Shown here: one piece after another, positions 28,333 through 37,046 of the stretch
How the letters are laid out: every line of letters begins with the position of its first letter
How positions within the stretch are numbered: position 1 is the stretch's first letter
Assembly (NCBI RefSeq): GCF_000196115.1
Contig: NC_005027.1
Span: 1,302,001-1,366,000 of the forward strand
DNA: 64,000 bases
Direction: 5' to 3'
Source: Rhodopirellula baltica SH 1
GTDB taxonomy: Bacteria > Planctomycetota > Planctomycetia > Pirellulales > Pirellulaceae
The notes under the pieces: model-generated
What the model saw: only the letters and a program-made list of their open reading frames with translations
Database searches by the model: none
Told to the model about the DNA's origin: nothing
Made by a program: the position numbers and the translations under genes

Positions 28333-30260
28333 GCACCATGATTTCTCAATTGATTGGGCGAACGCTTCGGCAACGCATTTACCTCGCCAGCGCATGTTTC
28401 GTGCTGCTGTGCGTCTTGGTTGCTTGGTTTGGTATTACCGGCCAGTCGGCTTTGTTGGAAAGCTTTGCCGAGTACCAACGAGCTGAGAACACGTCGGTCG
28501 CGGTTGAATCGATTGAGAGAAAGGTTCAGGAACTCAAGTCTCGCAGCGAGCGATATCTTTTGACCGGTGCATCGGCTCAGTACCGAGCCGCACTCAGTTT
28601 GCAGGATCAGTTGGCCGACGAGATCGAACGCGCGAAGGGAGAAACACCGGCGATCCAGGACACTTTGGACCAGATGGAAGGCCACCTGAACGTGCTGAGC
28701 GATCAGCTGAAATTGGCCGCCGAGGAACGAGATCTGCGATCGCAGTTGGTGCAAATCGAATTGCCTGCGAAGGCGGAACGTGTTCGCGAAGCATTCAACG
28801 CATTGCGAGCGGAATGGATGAAGTCTCCTGTCGAAAAGGAGCCGCAAATACGTCAACACGGTAGTGCTCGCGGTGCGTACGTTGCGGCTCATCGGTCGTT
28901 GCTCGAATACTTCAATCATCCAAAGTCGGAGAGTTTTGATCTCGCCAGTCAGCACTTGGAAAAATCGCGATCTGTTTGCGTGGAGCTGAAAGAGGATCCT
29001 GCAAATCAGCAAGTTGACATTCAGCTGCTCATGGAAGAGTTGCTCGCCAGTTTGAGCGAGTTTCAAAGAGTCGGCACGCGAGCCTTTCAGGCAACCCGCG
29101 GCTACATGGTTTATTCGAATGTCGTGATGGCCGGCGAGATATCTGAGTTTAGCTATCAATCGTCTCGGCTGAAGTCGTACGTCCAAGAGCAAAAGGCGTT
29201 GAACCAGCGAAACCGCGAAGCTTCGTTCCGACGGTCTCAGTATTTAGCGGTGGGAGCGGCGATGGGAGCAGTGTTGTTGGCGATTTTGCTGGCGACCAGT
29301 CTATCGATGGCGGTCGTGGGGCCGATCGGACGTCTGACGGAGATGTTCCAGCGTTTGGCCGCTGGTGAAACGATGGCGATCAGCGATGAGATCGGCCGCA
29401 CGGAAGAAATCGCACAAATGGTCAATGCGGCGCGAGTCTTCAGCGACAAGAACCAAGAAACGACTCAGTTGTTGATTCGTTCAGAAACGCTGAGCGAAGA
29501 GCTGGCAAAGAAGGCCGACGCGCTGGTGGAATCGAACAAAGAGCTTGATAATTTTGCCTACATCGCCTCTCACGATTTGAAATCTCCGCTGCGAGGGATC
29601 CAGCATTTGGCGAGCTGGGTTCAAGAGGATTGCGAAGACATCTTGCCGGAAACGTCGCAGACGCATTTGGCTCACATGCAATCCCGCGTCCGCAACATGG
29701 AATGCCTGCTTGATGACCTGCTCAATTATTCGAGAGTCGGCCGCGTCGATGCACGCCCCGAAGTAGTGGACTGCAGTGAAGTGGTTTCAGGAATCGTCGA
29801 AATGGCGGATAATTTGGAGGACTGCCAGATTTCGTGGGAATCGCTTCCGACGTGTTCCACGGTTCGGACGCCACTGAAGCAGGTCTTGCTGAATCTGATC
29901 ACCAACGCAATCAAGTACAATGACAAGGGTGCTGAAGGCCGCGTTAGAGTGAAATGCGTCCAGGATGCGAACTGGTACAGATGGGAAGTCAGCGATAACG
30001 GCATCGGGATCGAGCCTCGGTTTCACGAAAAAGTGTTCCAAATGTATCAGCGAGTCGCTCCAGAAGTTTCCGAAGGAAGCGGCATGGGACTTGCGATCGC
30101 CAAGAAACATGTGGAACATTACGGTGGAGAAATAGGAATCCAATCGTCACCGGGAGAGGGCACCACGTTTTGGTTCACTTGGCCGGTACAGATCGAAACG
30201 GTGAAGTCGCCATCCAACGGCGAGCTCGCTGAAGACCCCATTGCAAACGTGCCCACATGA
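28329..30260 (+). CDS. Membrane sensor histidine kinase
   Basis: This 643-residue kinase has a first membrane segment at ~16-38 (YLASACFVLLCVLVAWFGI), a long helical, coiled-coil-rich periplasmic region, and a second membrane segment at ~305-328 (VGAAMGAVLLAILLATSLSM). A HAMP domain and an HisKA domain follow, with the phosphorylated His415 in YIASHDLKSPLRGIQHLASW. The ATPase domain has the N box LLNLITNAIKYNDKG, the G1 box VSDNGIGIEP and the G2 box GSGMGLAIAKKH. The HDLKSPLRGI motif is common in phytochrome-like and Rcp1-partner kinases. It overlaps the genes on both sides by 4 bp. Confidence 0.9.
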   Translation: MSTMISQLIGRTLRQRIYLASACFVLLCVLVAWFGITGQSALLESFAEYQRAENTSVAVESIERKVQELKSRSERYLLTGASAQYRAALSLQDQLADEIERAKGETPAIQDTLDQMEGHLNVLSDQLKLAAEERDLRSQLVQIELPAKAERVREAFNALRAEWMKSPVEKEPQIRQHGSARGAYVAAHRSLLEYFNHPKSESFDLASQHLEKSRSVCVELKEDPANQQVDIQLLMEELLASLSEFQRVGTRAFQATRGYMVYSNVVMAGEISEFSYQSSRLKSYVQEQKALNQRNREASFRRSQYLAVGAAMGAVLLAILLATSLSMAVVGPIGRLTEMFQRLAAGETMAISDEIGRTEEIAQMVNAARVFSDKNQETTQLLIRSETLSEELAKKADALVESNKELDNFAYIASHDLKSPLRGIQHLASWVQEDCEDILPETSQTHLAHMQSRVRNMECLLDDLLNYSRVGRVDARPEVVDCSEVVSGIVEMADNLEDCQISWESLPTCSTVRTPLKQVLLNLITNAIKYNDKGAEGRVRVKCVQDANWYRWEVSDNGIGIEPRFHEKVFQMYQRVAPEVSEGSGMGLAIAKKHVEHYGGEIGIQSSPGEGTTFWFTWPVQIETVKSPSNGELAEDPIANVPT

Positions 30261-30721
30261 AACCGTCTCCTGTCGACAGTTCGAACCAAGACGACGTGAA
30301 GCGTCCGACGTTCCTTTTGATCGAGGATGACGCAGTTGACGCTGAGGCGTTTCGCCGCGCAGTGAAACGCAACCAAGTCGATTGCGAATTGGTGCACGCC
30401 AGCGACGGTGGCGAAGCATTGGAAAAGCTGCGCAGTATGGTCAACGAAAACGACGACATCGGCGTTTTGGCGTTTCTCGACTTGAACATGCCTGGACTCA
30501 ACGGCCATGAATTCTTGGCGGAAGTCCGCCGGGACGAATCGTTGAAACGGCTAGCTGTCTTCGTTGTGACGACTTCTCGTCACAAACGTGACATTGCATT
30601 GGCCTACGACAAGAACGTTGCTGGCTATTTCGAGAAAGACGATTTGGCATCGGTGCTCGAAATCGCACGCCAATTCGCGGGCCGTTTGGTCTTCCCGACA
30701 CTGGGCGGCAAAAACGACTGA
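30257..30721 (+). CDS. Single-domain response regulator, Rcp1-like
   Basis: This 154-residue receiver domain has no output domain. Acidic residues occur in FLLIEDDAVDAEAFRRAVKR, the phosphoacceptor is Asp75 in AFLDLNMPGLNGHEFL, the switch Thr lies in VFVVTTSRHKRDI, and the conserved Lys is in AGYFEKDDLA. The pattern matches Rcp1/CheY-like regulators paired with HDLKSPLRG-type kinases. Its start overlaps the kinase stop (ATGA), so the two are a cognate pair. Output must run through protein contact or a further phosphorelay partner not seen here. Confidence 0.9.
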   Translation: MKPSPVDSSNQDDVKRPTFLLIEDDAVDAEAFRRAVKRNQVDCELVHASDGGEALEKLRSMVNENDDIGVLAFLDLNMPGLNGHEFLAEVRRDESLKRLAVFVVTTSRHKRDIALAYDKNVAGYFEKDDLASVLEIARQFAGRLVFPTLGGKND

Positions 30722-30761
30722 GCAAAGGTTGGGATGAGTTCATTCCCGCTGATTGCTAAGA

Positions 30762-30781
30762 GGTGTCGGGTTTTCGACACC
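30762..30781 (+). terminator. Possible terminator hairpin before argC
   Basis: A 7-bp stem GGTGTCG / CGACACC with a short T-rich loop lies 40 bp after the response-regulator stop. There is no downstream T-run, so it is a weak candidate. Confidence 0.3.
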
Positions 30782-30923
30782 GGTTCTGATTGTCGCTCGA
30801 CCGACCGACTTTTCGGTTTTGGCGCATGGTTGTCGATCGCGGCGGAAAAAGCGACAACATCGGTGCGAGATTGTTCACCGCCTGTGTGAACCCGTTCCGA
30901 GTTGAAGTCTTCTTAGTTGCATC

Positions 30924-31964
30924 ATGTCATCATCCAATCTTCGCGTCGCTCTCGTTGGATCGACCGGTTACACCGCACTCGAAGTCGCCCGTTTGCTACT
31001 CACCCATCCCGGTGCGGATCTGGTGGTTGCGACCAGTCGCCAAGACGAGGGCAAACCGCTGTCGGAAATTCATCCGATGCTGGCCGGACGCTGCGACGTG
31101 ACACTGCAACCACTCGATGCAGACGTGATCGCAAAATCGGCTGACGTGGCGATGTGCTGCTTGCCTCACGGTGCATCCGCAGAAAGCGTCAAGCAATTGG
31201 CCGAGGCTGGCATGCGAGTGATCGACTTCAGCGCTGACTTCCGGCTCTCGAGTCTCGAAACGTACCAACACTGGTACGGCGTCAAACACCCATGGCCTGA
31301 GCGGATCGGTGACGTCGTCTACGGCATGCCCGAATTCTTCGCGGACGAGATTCGTAGTGCCGACATCGTGGCCAATCCAGGGTGCTATCCCACGTCCGCA
31401 ATCATGCCGCTGGCTCCGCTGGTGAAGGCGGGATTGATCGAAACCGACGACATCATCGTCGACAGTAAATCGGGAGTCTCGGGCGCCGGTCGTTCACCCA
31501 AATTGGGAACGCTCTACTGTGAGACCAACGAATCGATCTCAGCGTACGCGGTTGGAACCCACCGCCACGCACCCGAAATCGCGGACCTCGTCGAACGAAT
31601 CGCAGGTGCTCCGATCGAAGTGATGTTCACGCCTCACTTAACGCCGATGGATCGCGGCATCCTGTCGACCATTTATGTGAAACCAGTTGGCAAGGCGGGT
31701 TCGGTCGAAGATGCCGTCCGCGCAATGATGAGTCTGTTGCGAGACACTTACTCCGACCAACCTTGCGTTCACGTGGTCGATCACTTGCCCGCAACGAAGT
31801 ACGTCGCAGGAACCAACCACGTTCAAATCTCGGTGCGTCCATCGGGCAAACGAGCGGTCATCGTTTGTGCCATCGACAATCTCACCAAGGGTGCCAGTGG
31901 TGCCGCGGTGCAAAACATGAACGTGATGTTTGGATTGCCAGAAACGGCTGGGCTGTTGATGTGA
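30924..31964 (+). CDS. argC: N-acetyl-gamma-glutamyl-phosphate reductase
   Basis: This 346-residue enzyme reduces N-acetylglutamyl phosphate to the semialdehyde with NADPH, the third step of arginine synthesis. The NADP-binding motif VALVGSTGYTALEVARLLL is at residues 7-25. The catalytic Cys lies in IVANPGCYPTSAIMPLAPL near residue 154, and the His-containing stretch is VMFTPHLTPMDRGILSTIY. SKSGVSGAGRSPKLGTLYCE is diagnostic of the family. It is not in an obvious arginine operon here; the neighbours are a two-component pair and a DUF1015 protein. Confidence 0.95.
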   Translation: MSSSNLRVALVGSTGYTALEVARLLLTHPGADLVVATSRQDEGKPLSEIHPMLAGRCDVTLQPLDADVIAKSADVAMCCLPHGASAESVKQLAEAGMRVIDFSADFRLSSLETYQHWYGVKHPWPERIGDVVYGMPEFFADEIRSADIVANPGCYPTSAIMPLAPLVKAGLIETDDIIVDSKSGVSGAGRSPKLGTLYCETNESISAYAVGTHRHAPEIADLVERIAGAPIEVMFTPHLTPMDRGILSTIYVKPVGKAGSVEDAVRAMMSLLRDTYSDQPCVHVVDHLPATKYVAGTNHVQISVRPSGKRAVIVCAIDNLTKGASGAAVQNMNVMFGLPETAGLLM

Positions 31965-32050
31965 TTTCAAACACGTTGGCGTGATGTTCATGCCGCGGAT
32001 GTTTGCAACTTGACTTGGACTTGAAACGTTGTTCTGCATCGGAGCTTGTT

Positions 32051-33400
32051 ATGCCAGAGGTCACACCGTTTGCCGCCTTGCGTTACAACCTGGATCACAT
32101 TCGGTCGCTTTCCGAAGTGGTTGCACCGCCCTATGACGTCATCGATGTCGATTACCTAGACGTCCTTTACAAACGTCATCCATCCAACGTGATTCGCGTG
32201 ATCCTGAATCGCGAGGAACCTGGCGACGAGATTGACGAGACCTACTCACGAGCATCTGGTTTCGTCAGACAATGGATTCGCGAGGGTGTGCTGAAACAGG
32301 ACGACGAACCGGGGTTCTATCTCTATCACCAAACATTTGAGACCGACGGCAAGGATGGTGAGGTCGGAACCGTGACCCGGCGCGGGTTCATGGGACGAGT
32401 TCGATTGGAGCCCTTTGGGAAAGGCAACATTCACCCGCACGAAGAAACTCACCCGAAGGCGAAAGTGGATCGTCTGAAGTTGTTGAAGGCAACCGAGCAA
32501 AACAACAGCCCGATCTTTGGTTTGTATCCCGACGATGACAACGCCGTCATTGAATGCTTGGAAGCTGCCAAGGACGATGTCACGCCGATCGAAGCGACTG
32601 ACGACGCGGGCGTGGTCCACACCGTTTGGCCGATCACTGATTCCGGTGCTAGCGCGACGGCTAGTCAATTGTTAGCGGACAAGCCAATGTTTGTGGCGGA
32701 CGGACACCATCGATACGAAACCGCGTGTGACTACCGAGACTTCGTCGCTGAGCAGGCCGGTGGGATCGCTCCGGATCATCCGGTGAACTTCGTGATGACC
32801 ATGTTGGTCGGTATGAATGATCCGGGGCTGGTTGTGCTGCCGACGCACCGGTTGATTCGCGGCACTCGTCCTCTGCGATCCGAGGAATTGATCGAACGAC
32901 TTGGCGACCAATTTGATTGTGAAACGCTGAGCGGTGGCATGTCCGCGGCACCCGACGCTTGGACACGGATCCAATTGGCGAATCGTCAAGGTTTGATGGC
33001 GTTGTATGGCGCGGAAGACGAGACATGGGTCATGGCCAATGCGAACGAGAAAGCGATGGCTCGCATGTCCGAGCTTGCCGGCGACCAAAGTGAGACATGG
33101 CGATCGCTCGGAGTCAGCTTGCTGCACAAATTGGTGCTGGAGGATTCCTTGGGAGAATCCAATCATCCCAAGCCAACTTATGTCCACGAGGTCAGGGATG
33201 TGCTCGCGGGATTGAAAGGCGAGTCGCAAGCCGCGGAGTCAGAAGGCGACGGCCAGTACACCTTCGCGGCGCTCGTGATGCCAGCGTCAGTAGCGGACGT
33301 CGAGAAGATCAGCCTGAATCACGAACGCATGCCCGCCAAGAGCACCTACTTCTATCCCAAATTGCTGAGCGGTTTGGTGTTTCACCGGTTGATGCCCTGA
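32051..33400 (+). CDS. DUF1015-family protein
   Basis: This protein of about 449 residues belongs to the DUF1015 family, recognised from TPFAALRYNLDHIRSLSEVV, VAPPYDVIDVDYLDVLYKRH, NVIRVILNREEPGDEIDETY, HPHEETHPKAKVDRLKLLKA and MFVADGHHRYETACDYRDF. Some relatives have been linked to ADP-dependent or free serine kinase activity, but no activity is claimed for this copy. The ATG at 32051 is preceded by GGAG at 32041-32044 and starts the conserved domain; the frame extends upstream to 32003 without support. It is the last ordinary gene before the mobile-element nest. Confidence 0.88.
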   Translation: MPEVTPFAALRYNLDHIRSLSEVVAPPYDVIDVDYLDVLYKRHPSNVIRVILNREEPGDEIDETYSRASGFVRQWIREGVLKQDDEPGFYLYHQTFETDGKDGEVGTVTRRGFMGRVRLEPFGKGNIHPHEETHPKAKVDRLKLLKATEQNNSPIFGLYPDDDNAVIECLEAAKDDVTPIEATDDAGVVHTVWPITDSGASATASQLLADKPMFVADGHHRYETACDYRDFVAEQAGGIAPDHPVNFVMTMLVGMNDPGLVVLPTHRLIRGTRPLRSEELIERLGDQFDCETLSGGMSAAPDAWTRIQLANRQGLMALYGAEDETWVMANANEKAMARMSELAGDQSETWRSLGVSLLHKLVLEDSLGESNHPKPTYVHEVRDVLAGLKGESQAAESEGDGQYTFAALVMPASVADVEKISLNHERMPAKSTYFYPKLLSGLVFHRLMP

Positions 33401-33420
33401 GCGGTGCATGGGTGCGATTA

Positions 33421-33668
33421 ACGAATTTTGGTGAATGTTACGTTTGGGAGCGATGAGGGCGGATGAATTTGGCCGTTGGCCAAAGCGTCTGGGTGGTGCG
33501 TTGCAATACCAGGGGCGTTGCCCGCTGGCTATGTTGAGTTTGGCCTTTGGCCAATGCGATTGACTGGCCGACGGCCAGTTGCAACGAAGCCAGGGGCATC
33601 GCCCCTGGGAGACGAACCAATATCGAACCGTTTGGCCAACGGCCAAAATCAATGGATCAACGGAGACC
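33421..33668 (+). repeat. RAYT-REP unit 1: transposase 3' relic plus REP array A
   Basis: The first ~36 bases encode the tail of the RAYT transposase (NFGECYVWER then stop at 33454-33456). They are followed by five palindromes: TTTGGCCGTTGGCCAAA, TTTGGCCTTTGGCCAA, ACTGGCCGACGGCCAGT, CCAGGGGCATCGCCCCTGG and GTTTGGCCAACGGCCAAA. It lies directly upstream of the RAYT start at 33672, and the same order recurs after the RAYT at 36741-36960. Confidence 0.88.
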
Positions 33669-33671
33669 ACA

Positions 33672-33854
33672 ATGCCCCAGTCATTGTCTCAACTCTATGT
33701 TCACGTGATCTTTAGCACGAAGGACCGGTTCCCGTTCCTGAAAGACGATATACGTGACCGGGTCCATGCGTACCTGGCCTCTGTGCTACGCGAAATGGGT
33801 TCGCCGTTCGTTGTAGTGGGTGGCGTCGACGATCATGTTCACGTTTTGTTCAAG
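33672..33854 (+). pseudogene. RAYT/IS200-type Y1 transposase, N-terminal half
   Basis: Residues 1-61 begin MPQSLSQLYVHVIFSTKDRF and end GGVDDHVHVLFK, the HUH histidine motif of REP-associated tyrosine transposases. The frame stops at TAA (33855-33857) only because the IS91-type element starts there. The remainder, with the catalytic-tyrosine helix, continues at 36497. Joining 33854 to 36497 restores an uninterrupted reading frame (HVHVLFK-MSRIHPAKDF). RAYTs are known to act on REP hairpins, and the flanking REP arrays fit that. Confidence 0.9.
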
Positions 33855-33922
33855 TAAGCCGCTTTCGCGGCGGTTTCGGTTTGGTGGTGGAACGGGCGCG
33901 TTGCGGATTGTTGGAAGCATCC

Positions 33923-33971
33923 TTTCAGGAGGAGCTGTTCGCTGGGAACAGCTCAACAACTCCTCCTGAAA
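33923..33971 (+). promoter_or_regulatory. Long hairpin just ahead of the recombinase ribosome-binding site
   Basis: A long inverted repeat, TTTCAGGAGGAG / CTCCTCCTGAAA with inner arms AGCTGTTC / GAACAGCT, ends right before the AAGGA at about 33971 that serves the GTG start at 33983. It could control translation or be part of the element's end structure. Confidence 0.6.
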
Positions 33972-33982
33972 AGGAACACAAC

Positions 33983-34927
33983 GTGTCCAAGTTTAGCTCA
34001 AACGGTTCGCAAGATGCACCTGGATCCCACTTCCCTGAAAGTCTTCGCCTGAGACTCTCCGAAGACTTGCACCTGACCGGCAAGGCCAAACGAACTCACG
34101 ATGGCTACATCCGAGCGGTCAGGCAGCTCTCTGATTTCGCCGGTTGCAGTCCCGACCAGGTGAACGAGCAGCATGTGCGACAGTTCTTCTTACACCTGAA
34201 AAACGATCGCAACTTTGCTTATGGATCACTCCGCGTGGCCTTCTCGGGCATCAAGTTCTTCTTCACGCACACCTGCAAGCGTGACTGGGAAATTATCAAG
34301 ATGCTCAAGCTCCAAAACATCACCACGTTGCCGGAGGTGCTGACGATCGAGCAGGTTCATGAACTGATCGGCTCAGCGACCACGCAGCGAATGTTCGTCT
34401 ATTTCTGGACTGTCTATTCGCTGGGACTCCGACTCAATGAAGCGTTGCATCTGCAGGTCAGTGACATCGACGCCGAGCGAGGCTGGGTTCATGTCCATCG
34501 TGGCAAGGGAGCCAAGGACCGGTACGTGCCACTGCCGACGACGACCGTTCGACTTCTGCGAAACTACTGGGCCAGTCATCGACATCCAAGCTTTCTGTTT
34601 CCGGCAGATGGACGAAAGCATGACCTCGCCAAAGACGGCGTCAGCGAAGCGACGACCCCGATGAGCGAAACGGCCGTTCAAGGAGCAATGAAGCAGATCA
34701 CGAAAAACCTCCGCTTTGGCAAGAAGGTCAGCATCCATACGCTACGTCATTCCTATGCGACGCACTTGCTCGAAGCGGGCGTGGGACTGAAGGTGATTCA
34801 AAAGTACTTGGGGCATTCTTCGCTGCAGACCACGATGGTCTATCTGCATCTGACGGATACGGCCGAAGCCAACGCTCGCGAAGAAATCGAAAGGCTGTTC
34901 GGTAGTCTACCTGGCAGCGGCGAGTAA
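33983..34927 (+). CDS. Tyrosine recombinase of the IS91-type element
   Basis: This phage-integrase-family recombinase has about 314 residues. An N-terminal SAM-like DNA-binding domain (KAKRTHDGYIRAVRQLSDFA) is followed by the catalytic domain. Its Arg lies in YSLGLRLNEALHLQVSDI, the Lys region in RGKGAKDRYVPLPTTT, HxLRH is in VSIHTLRHSYATHLLEAG, and the C-terminal GHSS...Tyr is in YLGHSSLQTTMVYLHLT. GTG at 33983 has an AAGGA upstream; the frame runs open to 33881 without similarity. It lies 14 bp before the IS91 transposase. Such pairs are known in several IS91 relatives, where the recombinase role is unclear. Confidence 0.9.
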   Translation: MSKFSSNGSQDAPGSHFPESLRLRLSEDLHLTGKAKRTHDGYIRAVRQLSDFAGCSPDQVNEQHVRQFFLHLKNDRNFAYGSLRVAFSGIKFFFTHTCKRDWEIIKMLKLQNITTLPEVLTIEQVHELIGSATTQRMFVYFWTVYSLGLRLNEALHLQVSDIDAERGWVHVHRGKGAKDRYVPLPTTTVRLLRNYWASHRHPSFLFPADGRKHDLAKDGVSEATTPMSETAVQGAMKQITKNLRFGKKVSIHTLRHSYATHLLEAGVGLKVIQKYLGHSSLQTTMVYLHLTDTAEANAREEIERLFGSLPGSGE

Positions 34928-34941
34928 ACCCGCTCTCGCAA

Positions 34942-36090
34942 ATGCCCACGGTTGCGGAGGCTCTTCGCCAATTCGCACCGGCATACCTGCAGCAACACGC
35001 CGATTCGATCTCGGTCGCCGAAGACAAAGTTCTTGGCGCGATCACTCGTTGTCGCACCGGTGCGCTCGGTGGTGTTCACTACCAGTGCGGCGGTTGCGGA
35101 AGCGATCACTGGGTCGGACGTTCGTGTGGCAATCGGCACTGCCCAAACTGCGGTCACCAGCGGACGCAGGCGTGGATTGAAACGCAGGCTGCCAAGCTGA
35201 TGCCGGTTCATCACTTCTTGGTCACTTTCACGGTGCCCCGGGAGGTTGGCTTGGTGCTGCGCGTTCACCAACGTGACGGTTACCGATGCTTGTTCGATGC
35301 GAGCAGTCAGAGCATTCGCGATGTGGGATCGGCAACCAAGAGCCTGAAAGGATGCCAACTTGGATTCTTCGGCGTGCTTCATACCTGGGGTCGCGATCCG
35401 GCCGTCTATCATCCGCACGTTCACTATGTCGTTCCTGGCGGCGGAGTGAAACTGGATGAGCTTGGCCACGCCCTGTCATGGCAGAGCACACCGAAGAACT
35501 TCTTGTTCCATCACGGCACGTTGATCCGCACCTATAAGGCGAAGCTTGCCGAAGAGCTTCGAGCGGCAGGTCTTTATGCCCAAATCGATCGTGAAGCTTG
35601 GTCGAAAGACTTCGTTGTCGACATCCAGCCGGTTGGGCACGGCGTTCCGACGCTGAAGTACCTGGCACCGTACGTTCATCGAGTCGCGATCAACGACAGT
35701 CGCATCATGGATGTCAATTCGGAAACGGTGACGTACCAAATCCGTCGCAAAGGGAACGTGATGCAGAGCAAGACCGTTGCCGGCGACGACTTCGTGGGCA
35801 ACTTCTTGCAGCACGTGCTGCCAACGAACTTCATGAAGATCCGCCACTACGGTTGGATGAGCGGGAACAGCAAGGTGAAGGTCGAGGAGGTGAAGTGGAT
35901 GGTCTGGCTGATGCTTGGCTGGACGTTCTGGCTGGGCAGCGGCTACGCGCCACAGGATGAACCACTGACCGTGCCGATGAAGTGTCGCCTGTGCGGCGGT
36001 GTGATGCGAGTGATCGAGGTCAGCTACACCTCGTTGTCGTCGCAGGGCATCCGCCCCGAGCACGGGCTGACTTACTACGACAGTGGTTAA
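34942..36090 (+). CDS. IS91-family Y2 transposase
   Basis: This 382-residue rolling-circle-type transposase starts MPTVAEALRQFAPAYLQQHA. It carries an N-terminal zinc-binding region (YQCGGCGSDHWVGRSCGNRH, CPNCGHQRTQ), the HUH motif in YHPHVHYVVPGGGV near residue 157, and a tyrosine helix LKYLAPYVHRVAINDSRIMD. A C-terminal zinc-like pair occurs in MKCRLCGGVMRVI. It would nick one strand at the element's origin end. Length fits an intact family member. An IS801/IS1294-like relative is the best match by motif. Confidence 0.92.
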   Translation: MPTVAEALRQFAPAYLQQHADSISVAEDKVLGAITRCRTGALGGVHYQCGGCGSDHWVGRSCGNRHCPNCGHQRTQAWIETQAAKLMPVHHFLVTFTVPREVGLVLRVHQRDGYRCLFDASSQSIRDVGSATKSLKGCQLGFFGVLHTWGRDPAVYHPHVHYVVPGGGVKLDELGHALSWQSTPKNFLFHHGTLIRTYKAKLAEELRAAGLYAQIDREAWSKDFVVDIQPVGHGVPTLKYLAPYVHRVAINDSRIMDVNSETVTYQIRRKGNVMQSKTVAGDDFVGNFLQHVLPTNFMKIRHYGWMSGNSKVKVEEVKWMVWLMLGWTFWLGSGYAPQDEPLTVPMKCRLCGGVMRVIEVSYTSLSSQGIRPEHGLTYYDSG

Positions 36091-36496
36091 CGCATGAACC
36101 AGGGAAGCGAAACGACCGAGCGAATTCGAACGTCTTCAGAAGGGCGAATGGGGGCGATATGTCGCGACGGCAATCTCAAGCTCAAAACTCATCGGGCAAT
36201 CAGCGTCAATCCGCTTCCATGCAACTCTTCCCCAGCGAAACTGGCCGAGAGCAAACGGCCGATCAGGAAGTCACCTGCTTCAGAGCCAACCCGCCTCTTC
36301 GTTAGAGAACGCAGCCGGGAAGCAATTCCCAAGAGAGACTTAATCAACGCCTCGTCATTCACCCCCGGGCATCTTGAACAGAGGACTTGAGCTTCGGCTA
36401 GGCGACGCGTTCTAAACCGCGGCGAACGAAGAAAACTGAAAGAGAAAGTGACTCAACCGCCGCATCCACGCGAAGTCAAATCCTTATTGGTTTGAC
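36091..36496. other. Right end of the IS91-type element, no gene called
   Basis: These 406 bp lie between the transposase stop and the resumed RAYT frame. A 98-codon ORF at 36094-36390 starts right after the transposase stop but has no recognisable features and is not called. The element's terminal hairpin is expected near 36440-36496, but I could not define it. Confidence 0.5.
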
Positions 36497-36766
36497 ATGA
36501 GCCGAATCCATCCGGCGAAGGACTTTGTGGAGAAGGCCAAGCGGGAGACGTCCAAGTTTGTGAAGACGCTACGTCCCAACCTGGACAAGTTCTATTGGCA
36601 ACGAGGGTACGGGATCTTTTCGGTCTCCCCAACGCATCGTGAAAGCGTCGTTGCCTACATCGAGAACCAGCAGGAGCATCACCGGGCAACGACATTCCAA
36701 GACGAATATCGCGACTTCCTCCAACGATATGGGATCGCGTTTGATGAACGATACGTTTGGGAGTGA
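36497..36766 (+). pseudogene. RAYT/IS200-type Y1 transposase, C-terminal half
   Basis: Ninety codons begin MSRIHPAKDFVEKAKRETSK and carry FYWQRGYGIFSVSPTHRESV, VAYIENQQEHHRATTFQDEY and GIAFDERYVWE, a typical RAYT C-terminus. They are in frame with the N-terminal half once the IS91-type insertion is removed. The last codons (DERYVWE, stop) are echoed as relics ahead of the other REP arrays. Although an ATG opens this half, there is no reason to think it is expressed as a separate protein. Confidence 0.9.
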
Positions 36767-36976
36767 TGATCGGTTGCATTTGGCCGTTGGCCAAAGTGTG
36801 TGTGGTGCGTTGTAAGACCAGGGGCGTCGCCCGCTGGCTATGTTGAGTTTGGCCTTTGGCCAATGCGGTTGACTGGCCAACGGCCAGTTTCATCGAAGCC
36901 AGGGGCATCGCCCCTGGAACTCGGATCGACATCGTTTCGTTTGGCCAACGGCCAAAATCAATTGGGCCATGGAGAC
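36767..36976 (+). repeat. REP array B, following the RAYT gene
   Basis: Starting right after the RAYT stop, it repeats the palindrome order of array A: TTTGGCCGTTGGCCAAA, TTTGGCCTTTGGCCAA, ACTGGCCAACGGCCAGT, CCAGGGGCATCGCCCCTGG and GTTTGGCCAACGGCCAAA. It ends in GGAGACC, as does array A just before the RAYT start. Confidence 0.9.
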
Positions 36977-36980
36977 CTTG

Positions 36981-37046
36981 GTGCCTCAGCCATCGGCGAG
37001 AAGGCCATCGTCGAATTTTGGCGAACGATATGTTTGGGAGCGATGA
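36981..37046 (+). pseudogene. RAYT unit 3 collapsed to 21 codons
   Basis: GTG CCT CAG (VPQ) follows GGAGACC exactly as ATG CCC CAG (MPQ) does at the intact RAYT start. After a few codons it reads NFGERYVWER and stops, matching the RAYT end. The ORF is thus the first and last codons of a RAYT with the middle deleted, in frame. It is followed by REP array C. Confidence 0.8.

Larger units (their letters stand above)
33855..36496 (+). mobile_element. IS91-type element inserted in the RAYT gene
   Basis: This 2,642-bp insertion carries a tyrosine recombinase gene and a Y2-type IS91 transposase gene. Limits are set by rejoining the split RAYT frame. The left junction follows the tetranucleotide CAAG, one of the targets reported for IS91-family elements, and no target duplication is visible, as expected for that family. 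The left end has GCCGCTTTCGCGGCGG, able to form a hairpin. Right-end structure is less clear. The element looks intact by gene content and is probably relatively recent, because the split halves of the RAYT still match at the junction. Confidence 0.85.

Noticed and set aside
28287-29192. A 301-codon minus-strand ORF opposite the histidine kinase
   Set aside because: The kinase frame has all domain motifs. The antisense frame has none.
36094-36390. A 98-codon ORF after the IS91 transposase
   Set aside because: It has no recognisable domain, no conserved neighbour relation that I can show, and lies in the element's terminal region.
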